NCBI GenBank assembly: GCA_026394195.1
Contig: JAPKYS010000070.1
Location: 1 to 56,271 of the forward strand
Direction of reading: 5' to 3'
DNA from: a bacterium
GTDB lineage: Bacteria > Electryoneota > B3-LCP
DNA: 56,271 nt
Shown: piece after piece, positions 1 through 9,700 of the stretch
Layout of the letters: every line of letters begins with the position of its first letter
Numbering within the stretch: the stretch's first letter is position 1
Made by a program: the position numbers and the translations under genes
Notes under the pieces: model-generated
What the model was told of the DNA's origin: nothing
What the model saw: only the letters and a program-made list of their open reading frames with translations
Databases searched by the model: none

Positions 1-161
1 GAAAGAACGCTGCTGACGGGTCGGTTTAAATGAAGCCATTATCATTCCTAAGTTATTGTTACTCAGGAACTAATATACAAAATATTCGCTCAGAAAGCAA
101 TACTTTTTTGCAAATAATAAGGTGTAAAAATCAACAGTCTCTTACTAGGAGGAGTCGATTA

Positions 162-1190
162 TCAGTGTTTAGGTTGAATCCCTCTAAATGCAAGATTGAG
201 GATACACGACCAAAAGAAAAGGCGGGCAAATTTGTTCCAATCACGTCTATTTTTCCTACCATAAAAGAGATAAGCAATACAGGCGGGCCAAAATAATAGC
301 CCTGTAAACGCTCCAAGCAAAGAAGCAGCATCTTTCCCATGGCTAAAACCTATAGCTGAAATGGATGTCCAAACAAAACCGAAGATTAACTGAAAAATTC
401 CCCATTTCCGGAGTTTTTTCTGATTTGTTGGAGCTTCTACGGAGCTGCCAGATGTATCAATGGAGCCACATTGAGTTGAAGATCCAAGAATCGCTTTGCG
501 CCGAAATGCTCCACGTATTATAAGGATAATATCATATGTCATTGTAAACAATAACAGAACACCTAACACTATGAAAACGATTGACATTAAACTTTCTTTG
601 AATGAAGATTGAACTTGGTTTGAAGTAGCGTTGATAAAATTGAAAGATGCAACAAAACTTTGAAATTGTGGGGGTTCATCTGAATCTAACGAAAATGCAG
701 CGATAGTATAGCACCATTTACCGGTAACTAAGTATGCGTACTGATAGATCTTAGAATCATTTGAGATGTCAATTGTAGTTAATATTTTTGTTGAATTCTT
801 TAATGGGATTTCGACCGGCTTAATATCAACATTTCGTACATGCCAATCTGCCGGTAATGACTTCATCATTCCATCAACGAACTCCTTAGTGTCGTTTTCA
901 CTAATATTGTTTCTAGACTGTTTTTCCCAGACGGTTACAACGTAAATATCACCTGTTGGATTCTTACCGAAAAATGCTGTAGATTTACCTCCTTCTATCT
1001 TACCTAGTTCCTGATACGACCATTGACAATCAACGGACGGCGAGGCAACAGAAAAATTATAATCTGGCACGATTAAACGTCCTTCGTGAAGCCATTCTTG
1101 AGGCACATTCTGTTCAACTGTCTGTAAATTGGCGAGGATTGGACTCAAGATTATCGCCAATGAAAGAAATGCAAGGTATCTTTTTAACAT
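162..1190 (-). CDS. Hypothetical signal-peptide membrane protein
   Basis: Function not recognised. The 342-residue product starts with a signal peptide or anchor (MLKRYLAFLSLAIILSPILA). A soluble domain of about 180 residues follows, then four likely membrane segments near residues 204-226, 264-283, 290-310 and 322-336, with a lysine-rich loop after the first. The topology suggests an extracytoplasmic sensor-like domain in front of a membrane bundle. The start is supported by AGGAG about 6 nt upstream of the ATG. The gene is clearly more AT-rich than the helicase gene beside it, which suggests a different origin. It stands alone, with more than 400 bp of repeat-containing spacer before the next gene. 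The reading frame is secure; the function is unknown. Confidence 0.7.
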   Translation of the reverse strand: MLKRYLAFLSLAIILSPILANLQTVEQNVPQEWLHEGRLIVPDYNFSVASPSVDCQWSYQELGKIEGGKSTAFFGKNPTGDIYVVTVWEKQSRNNISENDTKEFVDGMMKSLPADWHVRNVDIKPVEIPLKNSTKILTTIDISNDSKIYQYAYLVTGKWCYTIAAFSLDSDEPPQFQSFVASFNFINATSNQVQSSFKESLMSIVFIVLGVLLLFTMTYDIILIIRGAFRRKAILGSSTQCGSIDTSGSSVEAPTNQKKLRKWGIFQLIFGFVWTSISAIGFSHGKDAASLLGAFTGLLFWPACIAYLFYGRKNRRDWNKFARLFFWSCILNLAFRGIQPKH

Positions 1191-1607
1191 GGATCACTCC
1201 TTAATGATTTGATTTGTAGTTTAGTTGCTTTAATCTCATAGCTGTAAAGGTGCTGGTGCCTCACGCCCCTGCTGTTTTTTCCCATTCTCCCCTCCCAATC
1301 TAACTCTCCTTCCCCCAAAAGTCAAGTAAAATTAATTTTAAAATGACGTTGCGCGTGGCACGAGGAGCAAGATGGCAGGAAAGCGGGAAAGGAAGAAAAG
1401 GGGTTGGAGCCCCGTTCAGGGGGCTTTGGAATCCGGTAGCTCCGTCCTTTAGGGCGGAGTGTAGAAAGGGCGGGAAAGGAAGAAAGGGTGCGATGCTAAG
1501 GTGTTAATGTACGAGAAACCCGACCGCCAAGCGGTCGGGCCACCCGTCGCGTTATCGCCGTCAAGTACGGGGACTTGACGGCACGCGCCGCGGGGCGAAA
1601 AAGGTGT
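1191..1607. other. Spacer with two perfect hairpins
   Basis: No gene is seen in these ~417 bp. There are two perfect inverted repeats: CCCGACCGC/GCGGTCGGG with a 3-nt loop (1519-1539) and GCCGTCAAGT/ACTTGACGGC with a 6-nt loop (1557-1582). The second ends 26 bp past the helicase stop and could act as its terminator, although no clear U-tract follows. A purine-rich motif (GCGGGAAAGGAAGAAA) occurs twice, near 1382 and 1470. Confidence 0.5.
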
Positions 1608-3968
1608 CTACCCCACCCTCCCCTCCCACTCCTCGCAGATCAATTCTGCCGGATGGGTGTGATACCAATGGCGGGGAAGGAGCTGCTGGTAGGAGCGCTG
1701 GGTGTAGCGGACGTCCAGCAGGAGAATCACGCCGCGGTCGGAAGGCGTGCGGATGATGCGCCCGGCGGCTTGTATCATGCGGCGCATGCCCGGATAAAGG
1801 TAGGCGTAATCGAAGCCGGAATCTCCCCGGCGGTCGTGGTAGGCGCGGATCAGTTCGACTTCGGTGCTCACCTGCGGCAAGCCCACTCCGACGATGACCG
1901 CCGCTTCCGCCAGCTTGCCGGGCAGGTCGATCCCTTCGGCGAAAATCCCTCCCATAACCGAGCAGAGCAGCGCCGGAGACCGGTCCGTAAACGCCGCGAT
2001 CATTTCAGACCGCTGGCTTTCCGACATGCTATCCGATTGGATGAAGATGGGTTTTGCGTCCAGCAGAGCGGAGATGCGCCGCATCAGTTCGAAGCTGGGG
2101 AAGAACGCCAGCGTGTTCTTCTGCATCAAGGCGAAGAAGCGGTCGATTCGCGAGGCGATTGCTGATAGATTCTCCTCTCGCTTGCGGTATAGCGTGGTGA
2201 CGGTCGGATCGATCAAGATGCGCAGGTTCTCCGCCGGGAAGGGACTGGGCAGAACCAGGATTTCGGTCTCCGCAGCCAATCCCAACATTTTGACGTGAGC
2301 ATCGGGCGGCTGCAGCGTCGCCGAAAGGCAGACGGCGGAATGCACCTGCTGGAAGGTTTCCTGCAATTGCGGGGCGGCGTCGAGGCAGAGGATTTCCAGA
2401 GCCGGCTGCGGAGAACGCCGCACCAGGTGAGCGAAATTCTCGCCTTCGATGTTGAGTATCCGGTTGAACCGTTCCAGCGAACGCTGCAGCACAATCACGG
2501 GGTGATCTTCGAGGGGGACGCTCTTTGCCGTCAGACGATACCAATACGGAACGACAGCCTCCTCGAAGCCTTTTAAGACCTTTCCCCAGGCAGCGTTCGA
2601 GAGTTGAATCGGGTAGGGATCTTCTTGAGGCGCGTGGCTAAGGTAGTGTTCAAACTGCGCCTGGATCAGCGAAAAGACGTCGTCGAACCGCTTGACCCGT
2701 TCGGATTTCAGCTTCCTGATGGCGCTTTCGACCTCACTCCAGGTCAACGCCGTAGAATAGTAGGTTCGGGCTCTGGGTGGCAGGTTGTGCGCTTCATCGA
2801 CGATCAGCAAGAGGCGTTCGGGGTCGCCCTGATCGAACAACTGCGCCAACCGGCAATCGGGATCGAAGACGTAGTTGTAATCGCCGATGATCAGATCCGC
2901 TTCCTGACAGAAGGCTAACTGGATCTCATAAGGGCAAAGTTTATGATGCTTACCCGCTTCGATGATCTCATCAGGGTGCATGGCGCCGCGTTGCAGGAAG
3001 TCATCGACCATTGGGCTTTCCCGCAGGCGCTGCCGGAGGTCGGAAAAATATTCGCACTCTTCGGGGCGGCAGGCGGGATCAGTTTTGAGGCACATTTTGG
3101 GCTTGGCGCGCAGCCAGACGATGCGGGGAATCGACACTGAGATCAACCGGCTTACGGATTTAAATATCTGTTCCTGCTGAGTGTTCTTCGAGGTCAGGTA
3201 GACGATCTGGAGATCATCCTGCAGAGCCAATCGTGTAGCCGCATGGAGCACTGCGGCGGTTTTGCCCAATCCGGTGGGAGCTTCGATCAGCAGCGAGCGG
3301 CGATTTCGGCAGGTCTCGGCAATGGCGTCGATGATCTCCTGCTGACCGGATCGGTACGATGGGAAAGGAAATGTCAGGTCTGCAGCGGCCTGGAGCTTTT
3401 GCGGGCGTTCCCGAAGTTTTCGATCGGAGCGCTGTATCAATTCATCCAGGACGTCGTGCAGCAGGGGACGAATTTCAGCGGGACCATAGGGAACGTCGAA
3501 CGAACGCACCTTGCGATCCGGCAAGTTGAAGTAGATCAGCCTGCCGGATACTGCGGATTCAGGTCTGGACAGAGCAAACAGGTATTGATAGATTTCGAGT
3601 TGGCGGCGGTGCCGGGGATAATCGGCTGGCAAGAGGGCAGCGAACTTCGCTTTCGGCAGAGCCACCGTCTTGATTTCTTCGATGATGGTCCGGTCGAATT
3701 CCTGCACAACGCCATCCAATCTGCCGCGCACGCGGATATCCCAGACTCCGCAGGAATCGAATGTTTCGGTCAGGGTGACATTAAGGGCGACTTCGCTTAG
3801 GTAGGTGGCGCTGGAGTGGTTCTGTTGGAGGCTGCGGTGAGCGGCGCTGCCCAGTTTCCCGCGCAGGTTGAAGGAAAACGCCGCGGTTGAGCCGGGGGAA
3901 TCGGTGATCAGCCGGGTCAGTTCGCCGACTGAAAGGCTGAGCTTCTTTTTTCGGGAGTTGATGTCCAC
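1608..3968 (-). CDS. XPD/DinG-type helicase with N-terminal PD-(D/E)XK nuclease domain
   Basis: Predicted superfamily 2 iron-sulfur helicase fused to a RecB/Cas4-like nuclease. The N-terminal ~170 residues carry nuclease motifs: D85, E98-I-K100 and Q123 (HRRQLEIYQYL). The helicase has Walker A EAPTGLGKT (229-237), four candidate Fe-S cysteines (293, 300, 305, 345) in the position used by XPD/DinG enzymes, DEAH box VDEAHNLPP (391-394), and a C-terminal motif VI (QAAGRIIR). The family unwinds DNA 5'-3' in repair; the added nuclease suggests processing of flaps or recombination intermediates. At 786 residues it looks complete. It lies directly downstream of tRNA-Leu and probably shares its promoter. 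Family assignment is firm; the cellular role is inferred. Confidence 0.9.
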   Translation of the reverse strand: MDINSRKKKLSLSVGELTRLITDSPGSTAAFSFNLRGKLGSAAHRSLQQNHSSATYLSEVALNVTLTETFDSCGVWDIRVRGRLDGVVQEFDRTIIEEIKTVALPKAKFAALLPADYPRHRRQLEIYQYLFALSRPESAVSGRLIYFNLPDRKVRSFDVPYGPAEIRPLLHDVLDELIQRSDRKLRERPQKLQAAADLTFPFPSYRSGQQEIIDAIAETCRNRRSLLIEAPTGLGKTAAVLHAATRLALQDDLQIVYLTSKNTQQEQIFKSVSRLISVSIPRIVWLRAKPKMCLKTDPACRPEECEYFSDLRQRLRESPMVDDFLQRGAMHPDEIIEAGKHHKLCPYEIQLAFCQEADLIIGDYNYVFDPDCRLAQLFDQGDPERLLLIVDEAHNLPPRARTYYSTALTWSEVESAIRKLKSERVKRFDDVFSLIQAQFEHYLSHAPQEDPYPIQLSNAAWGKVLKGFEEAVVPYWYRLTAKSVPLEDHPVIVLQRSLERFNRILNIEGENFAHLVRRSPQPALEILCLDAAPQLQETFQQVHSAVCLSATLQPPDAHVKMLGLAAETEILVLPSPFPAENLRILIDPTVTTLYRKREENLSAIASRIDRFFALMQKNTLAFFPSFELMRRISALLDAKPIFIQSDSMSESQRSEMIAAFTDRSPALLCSVMGGIFAEGIDLPGKLAEAAVIVGVGLPQVSTEVELIRAYHDRRGDSGFDYAYLYPGMRRMIQAAGRIIRTPSDRGVILLLDVRYTQRSYQQLLPRHWYHTHPAELICEEWEGRVG

Positions 3969-4027
3969 GAATGATGCCGGGTCAGGCAGGAGTGAAAAGA
4001 GGCGGCTATAATAGCCACCTCATGGTG

Positions 4028-4111
4028 TGCCGGAGGTGGGACTTGAACCCACACGAGATTGCTCTCGCCGGTCCCTGAAACCGGTGCGTCTGCCAATTTC
4101 ACCACTCCGGC
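4028..4111 (-). tRNA. tRNA-Leu (anticodon CAG)
   Basis: The complementary strand folds as a class II tRNA: acceptor GCCGGAG paired with CTCCGGC, D-arm region GTGAAATTGGCAGACGC, anticodon stem CCGGT/ACCGG with loop TTCAGGG (anticodon CAG, codon CUG), a long variable arm (CGAGA/TCTCG) and T-arm GTGGG-TTCAAGT-CCCAC. The discriminator is A, as expected for leucine. CCA is not encoded. A strong promoter ends about 22 nt upstream of the 5' end. Confidence 0.97.
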
Positions 4112-4132
4112 AGTGATTTTTAAGCGAACTAT

Positions 4133-4161
4133 AATATAATTTCAAATCGAGGCGATGTCAA
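4133..4161 (-). promoter_or_regulatory. Promoter of tRNA-Leu(CAG)
   Basis: On the minus strand, TTGACA and TATATT are separated by exactly 17 nt: a perfect -35 and a 5/6 -10. The predicted transcription start lies about 15 nt upstream of the tRNA 5' end. It is the best promoter in the window. Confidence 0.85.
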
Positions 4162-4191
4162 GCGATTTTGTGGGAAAAGGTGGAAAGACAA

Positions 4192-4218
4192 TAAGGGCGA
4201 CCCATTGGATCGCCCTTA
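4192..4218. terminator. Terminator-like hairpin, AAGGGCGA family
   Basis: TAAGGGCGA pairs with TCGCCCTTA (9 bp). It lies 31 bp beyond the stop of the surface-protein gene and is one of four related hairpins found 3' of sorting-domain genes. The U-tract is weak, so termination is inferred from position. Confidence 0.5.
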
Positions 4219-4249
4219 CATCTCGAATCTCGAGACTCGCATCTCGCAT

Positions 4250-6166
4250 CTATTTCATCAGCACCATCTTGCCCGAGGCGGAGAAGTTGTCCGCCGTCAG
4301 ACGGTAGACGTAGATGCCTGAAGCCAGCTTTGCAGCGTCGAAGGTAATGCTGTGCGTACCTGCATCTCTCCAACCATCCACCAACGTTACTACTAACCTA
4401 CCGGAGATGTCGTACACTGCCAACTTTACTTGACTCGCAGCTTGCAGTTCATAGCTGAGAATTGTCGTAGGATTGAAGGGATTGGGGTAATTCTGCGCCA
4501 GAGTGCAGCTACGGGGCAACAGTGATCCGCTGGGCACAACGTCACCTCTGTTTACATCGAGGATGGCCATCAGTTCGATTTCATGTACCCTGTAATCTTC
4601 AAGTGATTTTGGGGACTCGCTGATAGACATAGGTCCTGGCAGCCCCAACTCCTCCATGATCAAGGAGATCTGGTCTAGATCCGAGACGGCAAAAACGGAA
4701 TCCACGATTGTGGCAGGAGCGCTTGCAATGGTGGAATAATCACTGATGGCATCCTCAAAGGTCTGCAGCGCCACCAAACAATCATTCCTTACCTGCCGAG
4801 CGGTTTTACCCAGAAGCGTGGTTGGTGCCTGTTGATACAAGTCGTCGAAGTAGCCGTACATTGATTCATAGCTTATATCAATTCTTGCACCAGTGCTGAG
4901 TATGTGTGGAAGAGCCTGACAGATAGCATCCTCGACATCGAGATAATCGGCTACCAACTCGGTGAGCTTGGAATATGCCAGCGCATAATTATCTTCGCTT
5001 TCAGCGAGCAAGGCTTCAACCAGGAGATCGTAGGCAGTCGAATCTTCAAGCGATGAAGTGCCGTAGAAGAAAGGCGGCACAGTAACTTGGGACGTCAGAT
5101 AGGGGGCAAAGATGAAGCTGTTCATAGGATAGAAGTAGATTACCTGAGGCGGATAAGTTCCCCAATAATTGCCCATTACTTTCCGAGTTACTGGCGGGAT
5201 GGAATCATCGTAGATCAGCTTGCGGTTGGTCGTACTGGCGTTAATCACATTGTTATTAGCCTTCTGCAAAACCGCTCCGGCGTTCCGAAAATGCATTACC
5301 GCGAGGCTTCCAGATGAAGTTTGCCAGGTATTTGGCTGCTTGGTCAGGTCCGGCGCACTGCTCAAGGCGCACCCCAGCGCGTAACCCGTTGGTTCGAGGA
5401 TTTTATTATCGAAGATTACCGGGCTGGCGTTGTAGCAACTGATACCGTTGTCTGCAAGATCTCCAGCGGTGAGGTTATCATGGATATAATTCTGGTAAAT
5501 CTTCATACTGGCTGGAACGCGAATCATATGGATCCCACACCTGCGGCTGTTCATGATTTCGCAGTTGGTGATGTAATGCGTCAGGTTATTTGGAGTCCTC
5601 AGCGGAAGGTCAAAGAGGTAGATAGCATCATTCAAACTGTTGTCAAATGTGCACCAGGTAACTCTGAAGACACCCGGAAGTTTGTTCATATTCTTGCAAA
5701 TTATCCCTATAGAATCACCGACGAACCGGCATTGACTGATCGTAACGTTAACCGTTGAACTCTGTGGGGCGATTGTGATTCCACAATTGGCGTTTTCTAT
5801 GCGCATATACTGCAGATAGTGAGTTGAGGCATCATTGAAGGCTCCAACCTGGATACCACCCCAGACCGGCACACCGCTCGCCGCCGCCAATCGCACCTTG
5901 TACTGATCAGAAGTATTCACCGTGACCAGATCGCCATGATCCAACTTGATATTATAGTAGCCCTGAGCAATCACTTCACAGTTATGCCCATTGTTATCCA
6001 GAGTGAGGGTTGCGCCATTCATCACTGTAACGTCACCGACCAGCCAGTTTAGTCCGGTCCAAGTTGTGTTTGTCGTGATCTGCCCTTGCCTCGGTGTCTG
6101 CGCCTGGCTTGGGATGATTAGCACCAGTAGGGCTAACGCGATAGCTAGTAACATTTGCGGTTTCAT
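4250..6166 (-). CDS. Secreted beta-helix protein with T9SS-like sorting domain
   Basis: The 638-residue product has a clear signal peptide (residues 1-22, ending SQAQ). A right-handed beta-helix region follows (about 25-330) with repeated N-x-C, I-x-I and NN motifs. A mostly alpha-helical acidic segment (about 355-500, starting SSLEDSTAYDLLVEALLAES) comes next and is absent from the other surface proteins here. The last ~80 residues are a sorting domain: YPNPFNPTT, YDISGRLV, SGIYVYRL, GKMVLMK. The family is exported across the outer membrane and attached to the surface or released. GGGAG lies 6 nt upstream of the ATG, and a perfect TATAAT is found about 45 nt upstream without a good -35. The ligand or substrate is unknown. 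Confidence 0.85.
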   Translation of the reverse strand: MKPQMLLAIALALLVLIIPSQAQTPRQGQITTNTTWTGLNWLVGDVTVMNGATLTLDNNGHNCEVIAQGYYNIKLDHGDLVTVNTSDQYKVRLAAASGVPVWGGIQVGAFNDASTHYLQYMRIENANCGITIAPQSSTVNVTISQCRFVGDSIGIICKNMNKLPGVFRVTWCTFDNSLNDAIYLFDLPLRTPNNLTHYITNCEIMNSRRCGIHMIRVPASMKIYQNYIHDNLTAGDLADNGISCYNASPVIFDNKILEPTGYALGCALSSAPDLTKQPNTWQTSSGSLAVMHFRNAGAVLQKANNNVINASTTNRKLIYDDSIPPVTRKVMGNYWGTYPPQVIYFYPMNSFIFAPYLTSQVTVPPFFYGTSSLEDSTAYDLLVEALLAESEDNYALAYSKLTELVADYLDVEDAICQALPHILSTGARIDISYESMYGYFDDLYQQAPTTLLGKTARQVRNDCLVALQTFEDAISDYSTIASAPATIVDSVFAVSDLDQISLIMEELGLPGPMSISESPKSLEDYRVHEIELMAILDVNRGDVVPSGSLLPRSCTLAQNYPNPFNPTTILSYELQAASQVKLAVYDISGRLVVTLVDGWRDAGTHSITFDAAKLASGIYVYRLTADNFSASGKMVLMK

Positions 6167-6321
6167 CTTTACTCCCTTTGTTGATTGTGAATTATCCCCG
6201 AATTGCTATTATAGGGGTTTTATTGCGAATTAATTGCAGGGAAGCACGGATGCTCCTCAGGAACTTTTTGGGTAGCCAACACTTCCCGTCACTCAGATCA
6301 ATTTTCCAAGCATAGGGATTT

Positions 6322-6482
6322 CCCCACGATAACCGTAGAATTCAGGCTTACGGACTGAATTCAGTTAACGGGGCATGGCTCCGGATCACCAGAGGGAGCC
6401 TAATTCCCTTTGAAGCCAGGTGTTAAGCAGGATAAGCTTCGTTACGCGGTTGGAACGTTGCCATGGTGTTTACCCAAACACC
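6322..6482. other. Possible structured RNA or decayed element
   Basis: Stacked inverted repeats: CCCC...TAAC...GAATTCAG pairs with CTGAATTC-A-GTTA...GGGG (6322-6373); GGCTCC pairs with GGAGCC (6377-6400); GGTGTTT pairs with AAACACC around an ACCC loop (6465-6482). CCGTA (6333-6337) and TACGG (6349-6353) could form an alternative pairing to the first stem. I cannot match it to a known RNA class. Confidence 0.25.
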
Positions 6483-6721
6483 GGGAGAAACCAATGGATA
6501 ATCCTAAAGGAAATCCAAAATGTCCAGGTCCGCAGAGGTTGATTTGGGATTGCGAACGAAGGTGGGATGCAGTGCTCGCGGATTTACCAGTAAAGAAATA
6601 TAAAGCTAATTCCAAGTAAAGTCAATAAAAATCTGATAATTTTCGATGTTCAATCTAATTTTAGGGAGGAAAATTAAAAGGACTGCTGGATCGCCCTATT
6701 GTGATACTCTCATTTATGCCG

Positions 6722-6745
6722 CGCAAAGTCGCGTAGCACTTTGCG
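6722..6745. repeat. CGCAAAGT hairpin repeat, copy 1
   Basis: CGCAAAGT and ACTTTGCG form an 8-bp stem, followed by a second small stem GTGAC/GTCAC that overlaps the stop of the beta-helix gene. An almost identical block occurs at 51631-51654, again just past the stop of a sorting-domain gene. Confidence 0.7.
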
Positions 6746-6760
6746 GAAAAAGTGACTATG

Positions 6761-9700
6761 TCACTTTAACAGCACCATTTTCCCGCTCGCTGTTGACGCA
6801 CCTGCCGTCAGCCGGTAGACGTATATCCCCGATGGTAGCCCCGAACCGTCGAAGGTAATTTCGTGAGTGCCCGATTGTAGGGATTCAACATGTTGAACCC
6901 CCACGGCTCGTCCGTTGATATCAAACACCTCCAGCGTCACCTTTGCCGCTTCTGGTAAATCGAAGCGAATGACGGTGGTGGGGTTGAAGGGGTTGGGATA
7001 GGGTGGTTGAAGCACAAATTCAGAGGCAACGGAAGTGACCTCCAGGCTAGACGCTGGATAGCCCTCCCCTGCCTCTTCAAAGTACTGTTCCCAACCGCTC
7101 CCGGTGTAGTCGGCGATTTCGTCTTCCGCAGAAGCCAACTTTATAACCTCAAACTGATCTTGCGCCCAGATGATGGTGGGATACTGCCCGACATACCCGC
7201 GATAAATGAAAGTTCCAGGGCCTACCGGAGATCCAACAGACTGGGTAAAGGTTCGTGACCGGTTGGAACTGGGTGAAAGGGTCAGATCGCTTAGATTGAT
7301 GATGGGACCGTAACCTCCACCACCAGGGAAAGTCACCTTGGTCCAGAAGTCGAATTGGACTGGCTCAGGAGAGCTGTTTTCTATCAGGGTCGTGAACTGA
7401 AAGCTGCCCCCACCTGAAGGGATAAATATGGGTGGATTCAAGGGGGTTAGGGTCAGGCTTAATGGGGATTGGATGGATTGGTCATAATAAAATGCCCCCA
7501 TATCCGCCACTGTCCCGTCGGGATCGAAGTAAATAACTGAAGGATTTCCTGCATCGATGCAATGGGAGTCTTGTAGTAGATGGAAATCTCTCAGCGGAGC
7601 ATTGACAAAGGATGGATTCTGGAGGATATTATGGAAGACGTCGCACGAGTCGCCATTGGCGTTGACGGTAGTCAAGATGCCCATAGTCGAAGGAATACCA
7701 CTGCCGGCAAAGTTTCCACCGATATTGTTGTGAAAGTCGCCATAGGTAATACTGTCGGTGGTGTTGCTGCTGCGATAAAATCCGCCATTCCCGCTATTAT
7801 TTGCGATGATCGAATTGACGATATTCAGCCCGGAATAAGGGGCGCAATAAATTCCACTTCCGGTGAGGCTGGAATTGCCCACGATGGTGCACTGATTGAC
7901 CGTGCCATGCTGATATACGCTGTGATAATGGCTGCTCCAAATTCCGCCTCCGTTGACCTGCGCCGTGTTATCATTGATGGTACAGTGATGGATATTGAGC
8001 AGGGATGAAGTATAGTTGCAAGCCAATCCCGCACCATACTGCGCAAAATTCCCACTGATCGTGGAATAGCTTAAGGTTCCCCGGCACCATTCAAAATAAA
8101 TTCCTCCCCCCCGATAGCTGGTATTGGCGTTGACCGTGCAATTGGAGATGGCCGGATAGCAATCCCCGCTGACCTGGATTCCGCCGCCGCCCTCTGCGCT
8201 GTAGTTTTCTTCGATATTACAGAGTTGAATGGAGGGATTGCCGTAAGCCACATATAGTCCCCCTCCATAATGTCCTGCCCAATTCCCGATGAAATCACAG
8301 CTTTGGATGATCGGGCTGGCCACGAAACAGGCAATGCCGCCGCCATTCAACGCCGCTTCATTTCCAATGAAACTGCAGTGAGAGATGATCGGGCTGGAAT
8401 GATCGCAGTAAACTCCGCCGCCGCAGGCTTCGGAGTCAGGTGAAATGCCCAACGCTTTCCCATGCTCGATCAAACAGTAAGACATATTGCTGCCGCTGGA
8501 ACTCGAGTTGATGAAATGCAAGCCATGCCAACCCGTGCTCGTGTCAGCAGCGGTAAAAACGATGGAATCGTTGGCGGCGCCATTGGCGAGTAAAAGCCCC
8601 TGAATTGTCATTTTGTAGCGCCCCTGGAAAACCACCGTCACCCCGGCGGAAATATTTAAAGTCTGTCCCTGAAGGACAATGATATCGCCGCCAACCACGT
8701 AAGGGGAGCGGGCTGCCGTCCAGGTACCGGAGACGTTGCCGCCCAGAATGAAGGTCCCTTGAGACCATGGTGTGAAAATTGCTCCCATATCTGCAATGGT
8801 GCTGTCCGGATCCCGCTGTGAAAACGGATCACCGGCGTCAATACCGGGCGATCCTGGCTGCAGCCGGAAATCAGCCTGCAGAGGATTATAAAACAAGGGG
8901 TTAAGCAGGAGGTTATAATACCGGTCGCAGGGATCTCCATTGCCATTGACAGTAACGATTTGCCCCAGATTCGGAGGCAGGCTCGTTCCTGCAAAATTTG
9001 CGGGTTGATTAAGGTAAAAATCGGAGTAGGTCACCGTAGTGTTGGGAGAACTGCTGAAGTACACCCCCCCGCTTCCCAAATTGTTTGCCACTATGGTATT
9101 TACAATAGTCGAAGAAGAAGAGTTAAGGTAAATTCCGCCACCATTGCCCGGCGCGGCATTGTCGAAGATCGTACAATTGGAGATCTGCAGGTTGCTGCCG
9201 GGCATATTGTAAATCCCGCCACCGAGATTTGCAGAATTGCCGCTGATAATGCAGTGGTCGAGGATGCCGCCGGCCGAATAGGAACAAAAGTAAGCGCCGC
9301 CATTATTGCCCCAATTATCGCTGATGGTGCAATACTCGACTGTCGGACTGGACAAGAAGGAGCAGATGCCGCCGCCCCAGGCCAGAGTCCAGTTATTGAT
9401 CAGGCTGCATCGGCTGATCCGCGGGTTCGAGGAGTTCCCGCAGAAAATGGCTCCGGCATCGTCGTCGGATGTATTATCGGTAAAAACGCACTCTTCCACC
9501 AGTGCGTTGGATTGCCCCCAGAAACAGGCGCCGCCGCCATACCATTCGCAATAATTCTGCCGGAAGGTGGAATGCCGGATGGAAGGATTGGAATGGTAAG
9601 CGTACAAGCCGCCGCCGTAGCCGTTGGAATCCGGGTAGACGCCCGTGGAGCGCCCTCGCTCGATGATGCAATAGGAAAGATGGCTGCTGTCCGGAGCGTT

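Larger units (their letters stand above)
6167..6760. other. 594-bp spacer with structured segment and one short unsupported ORF
   Basis: No convincing gene. The left part is the leader of the beta-helix gene. The middle holds several stems that could form a structured RNA (listed separately). A 69-codon frame at 6410-6619 (plus) lacks an upstream ribosome site and recognisable similarity. The right end carries a hairpin repeat next to the stop of the following gene. Confidence 0.4.

Noticed and set aside
1575..2165. Plus-strand frames over the helicase
   Set aside because: Antisense shadow of the helicase gene; arginine- and histidine-rich composition typical of non-coding frames.
6410..6619. 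69-codon plus-strand frame
   Set aside because: No ribosome site, no similarity I recognise, and it overlaps stems that look like RNA structure. Kept only as part of the spacer description.
6236..6640. Group II intron or retron remnant
   Set aside because: Several stems exist, but I cannot find a domain V hairpin, a reverse transcriptase or recognisable intron ends.
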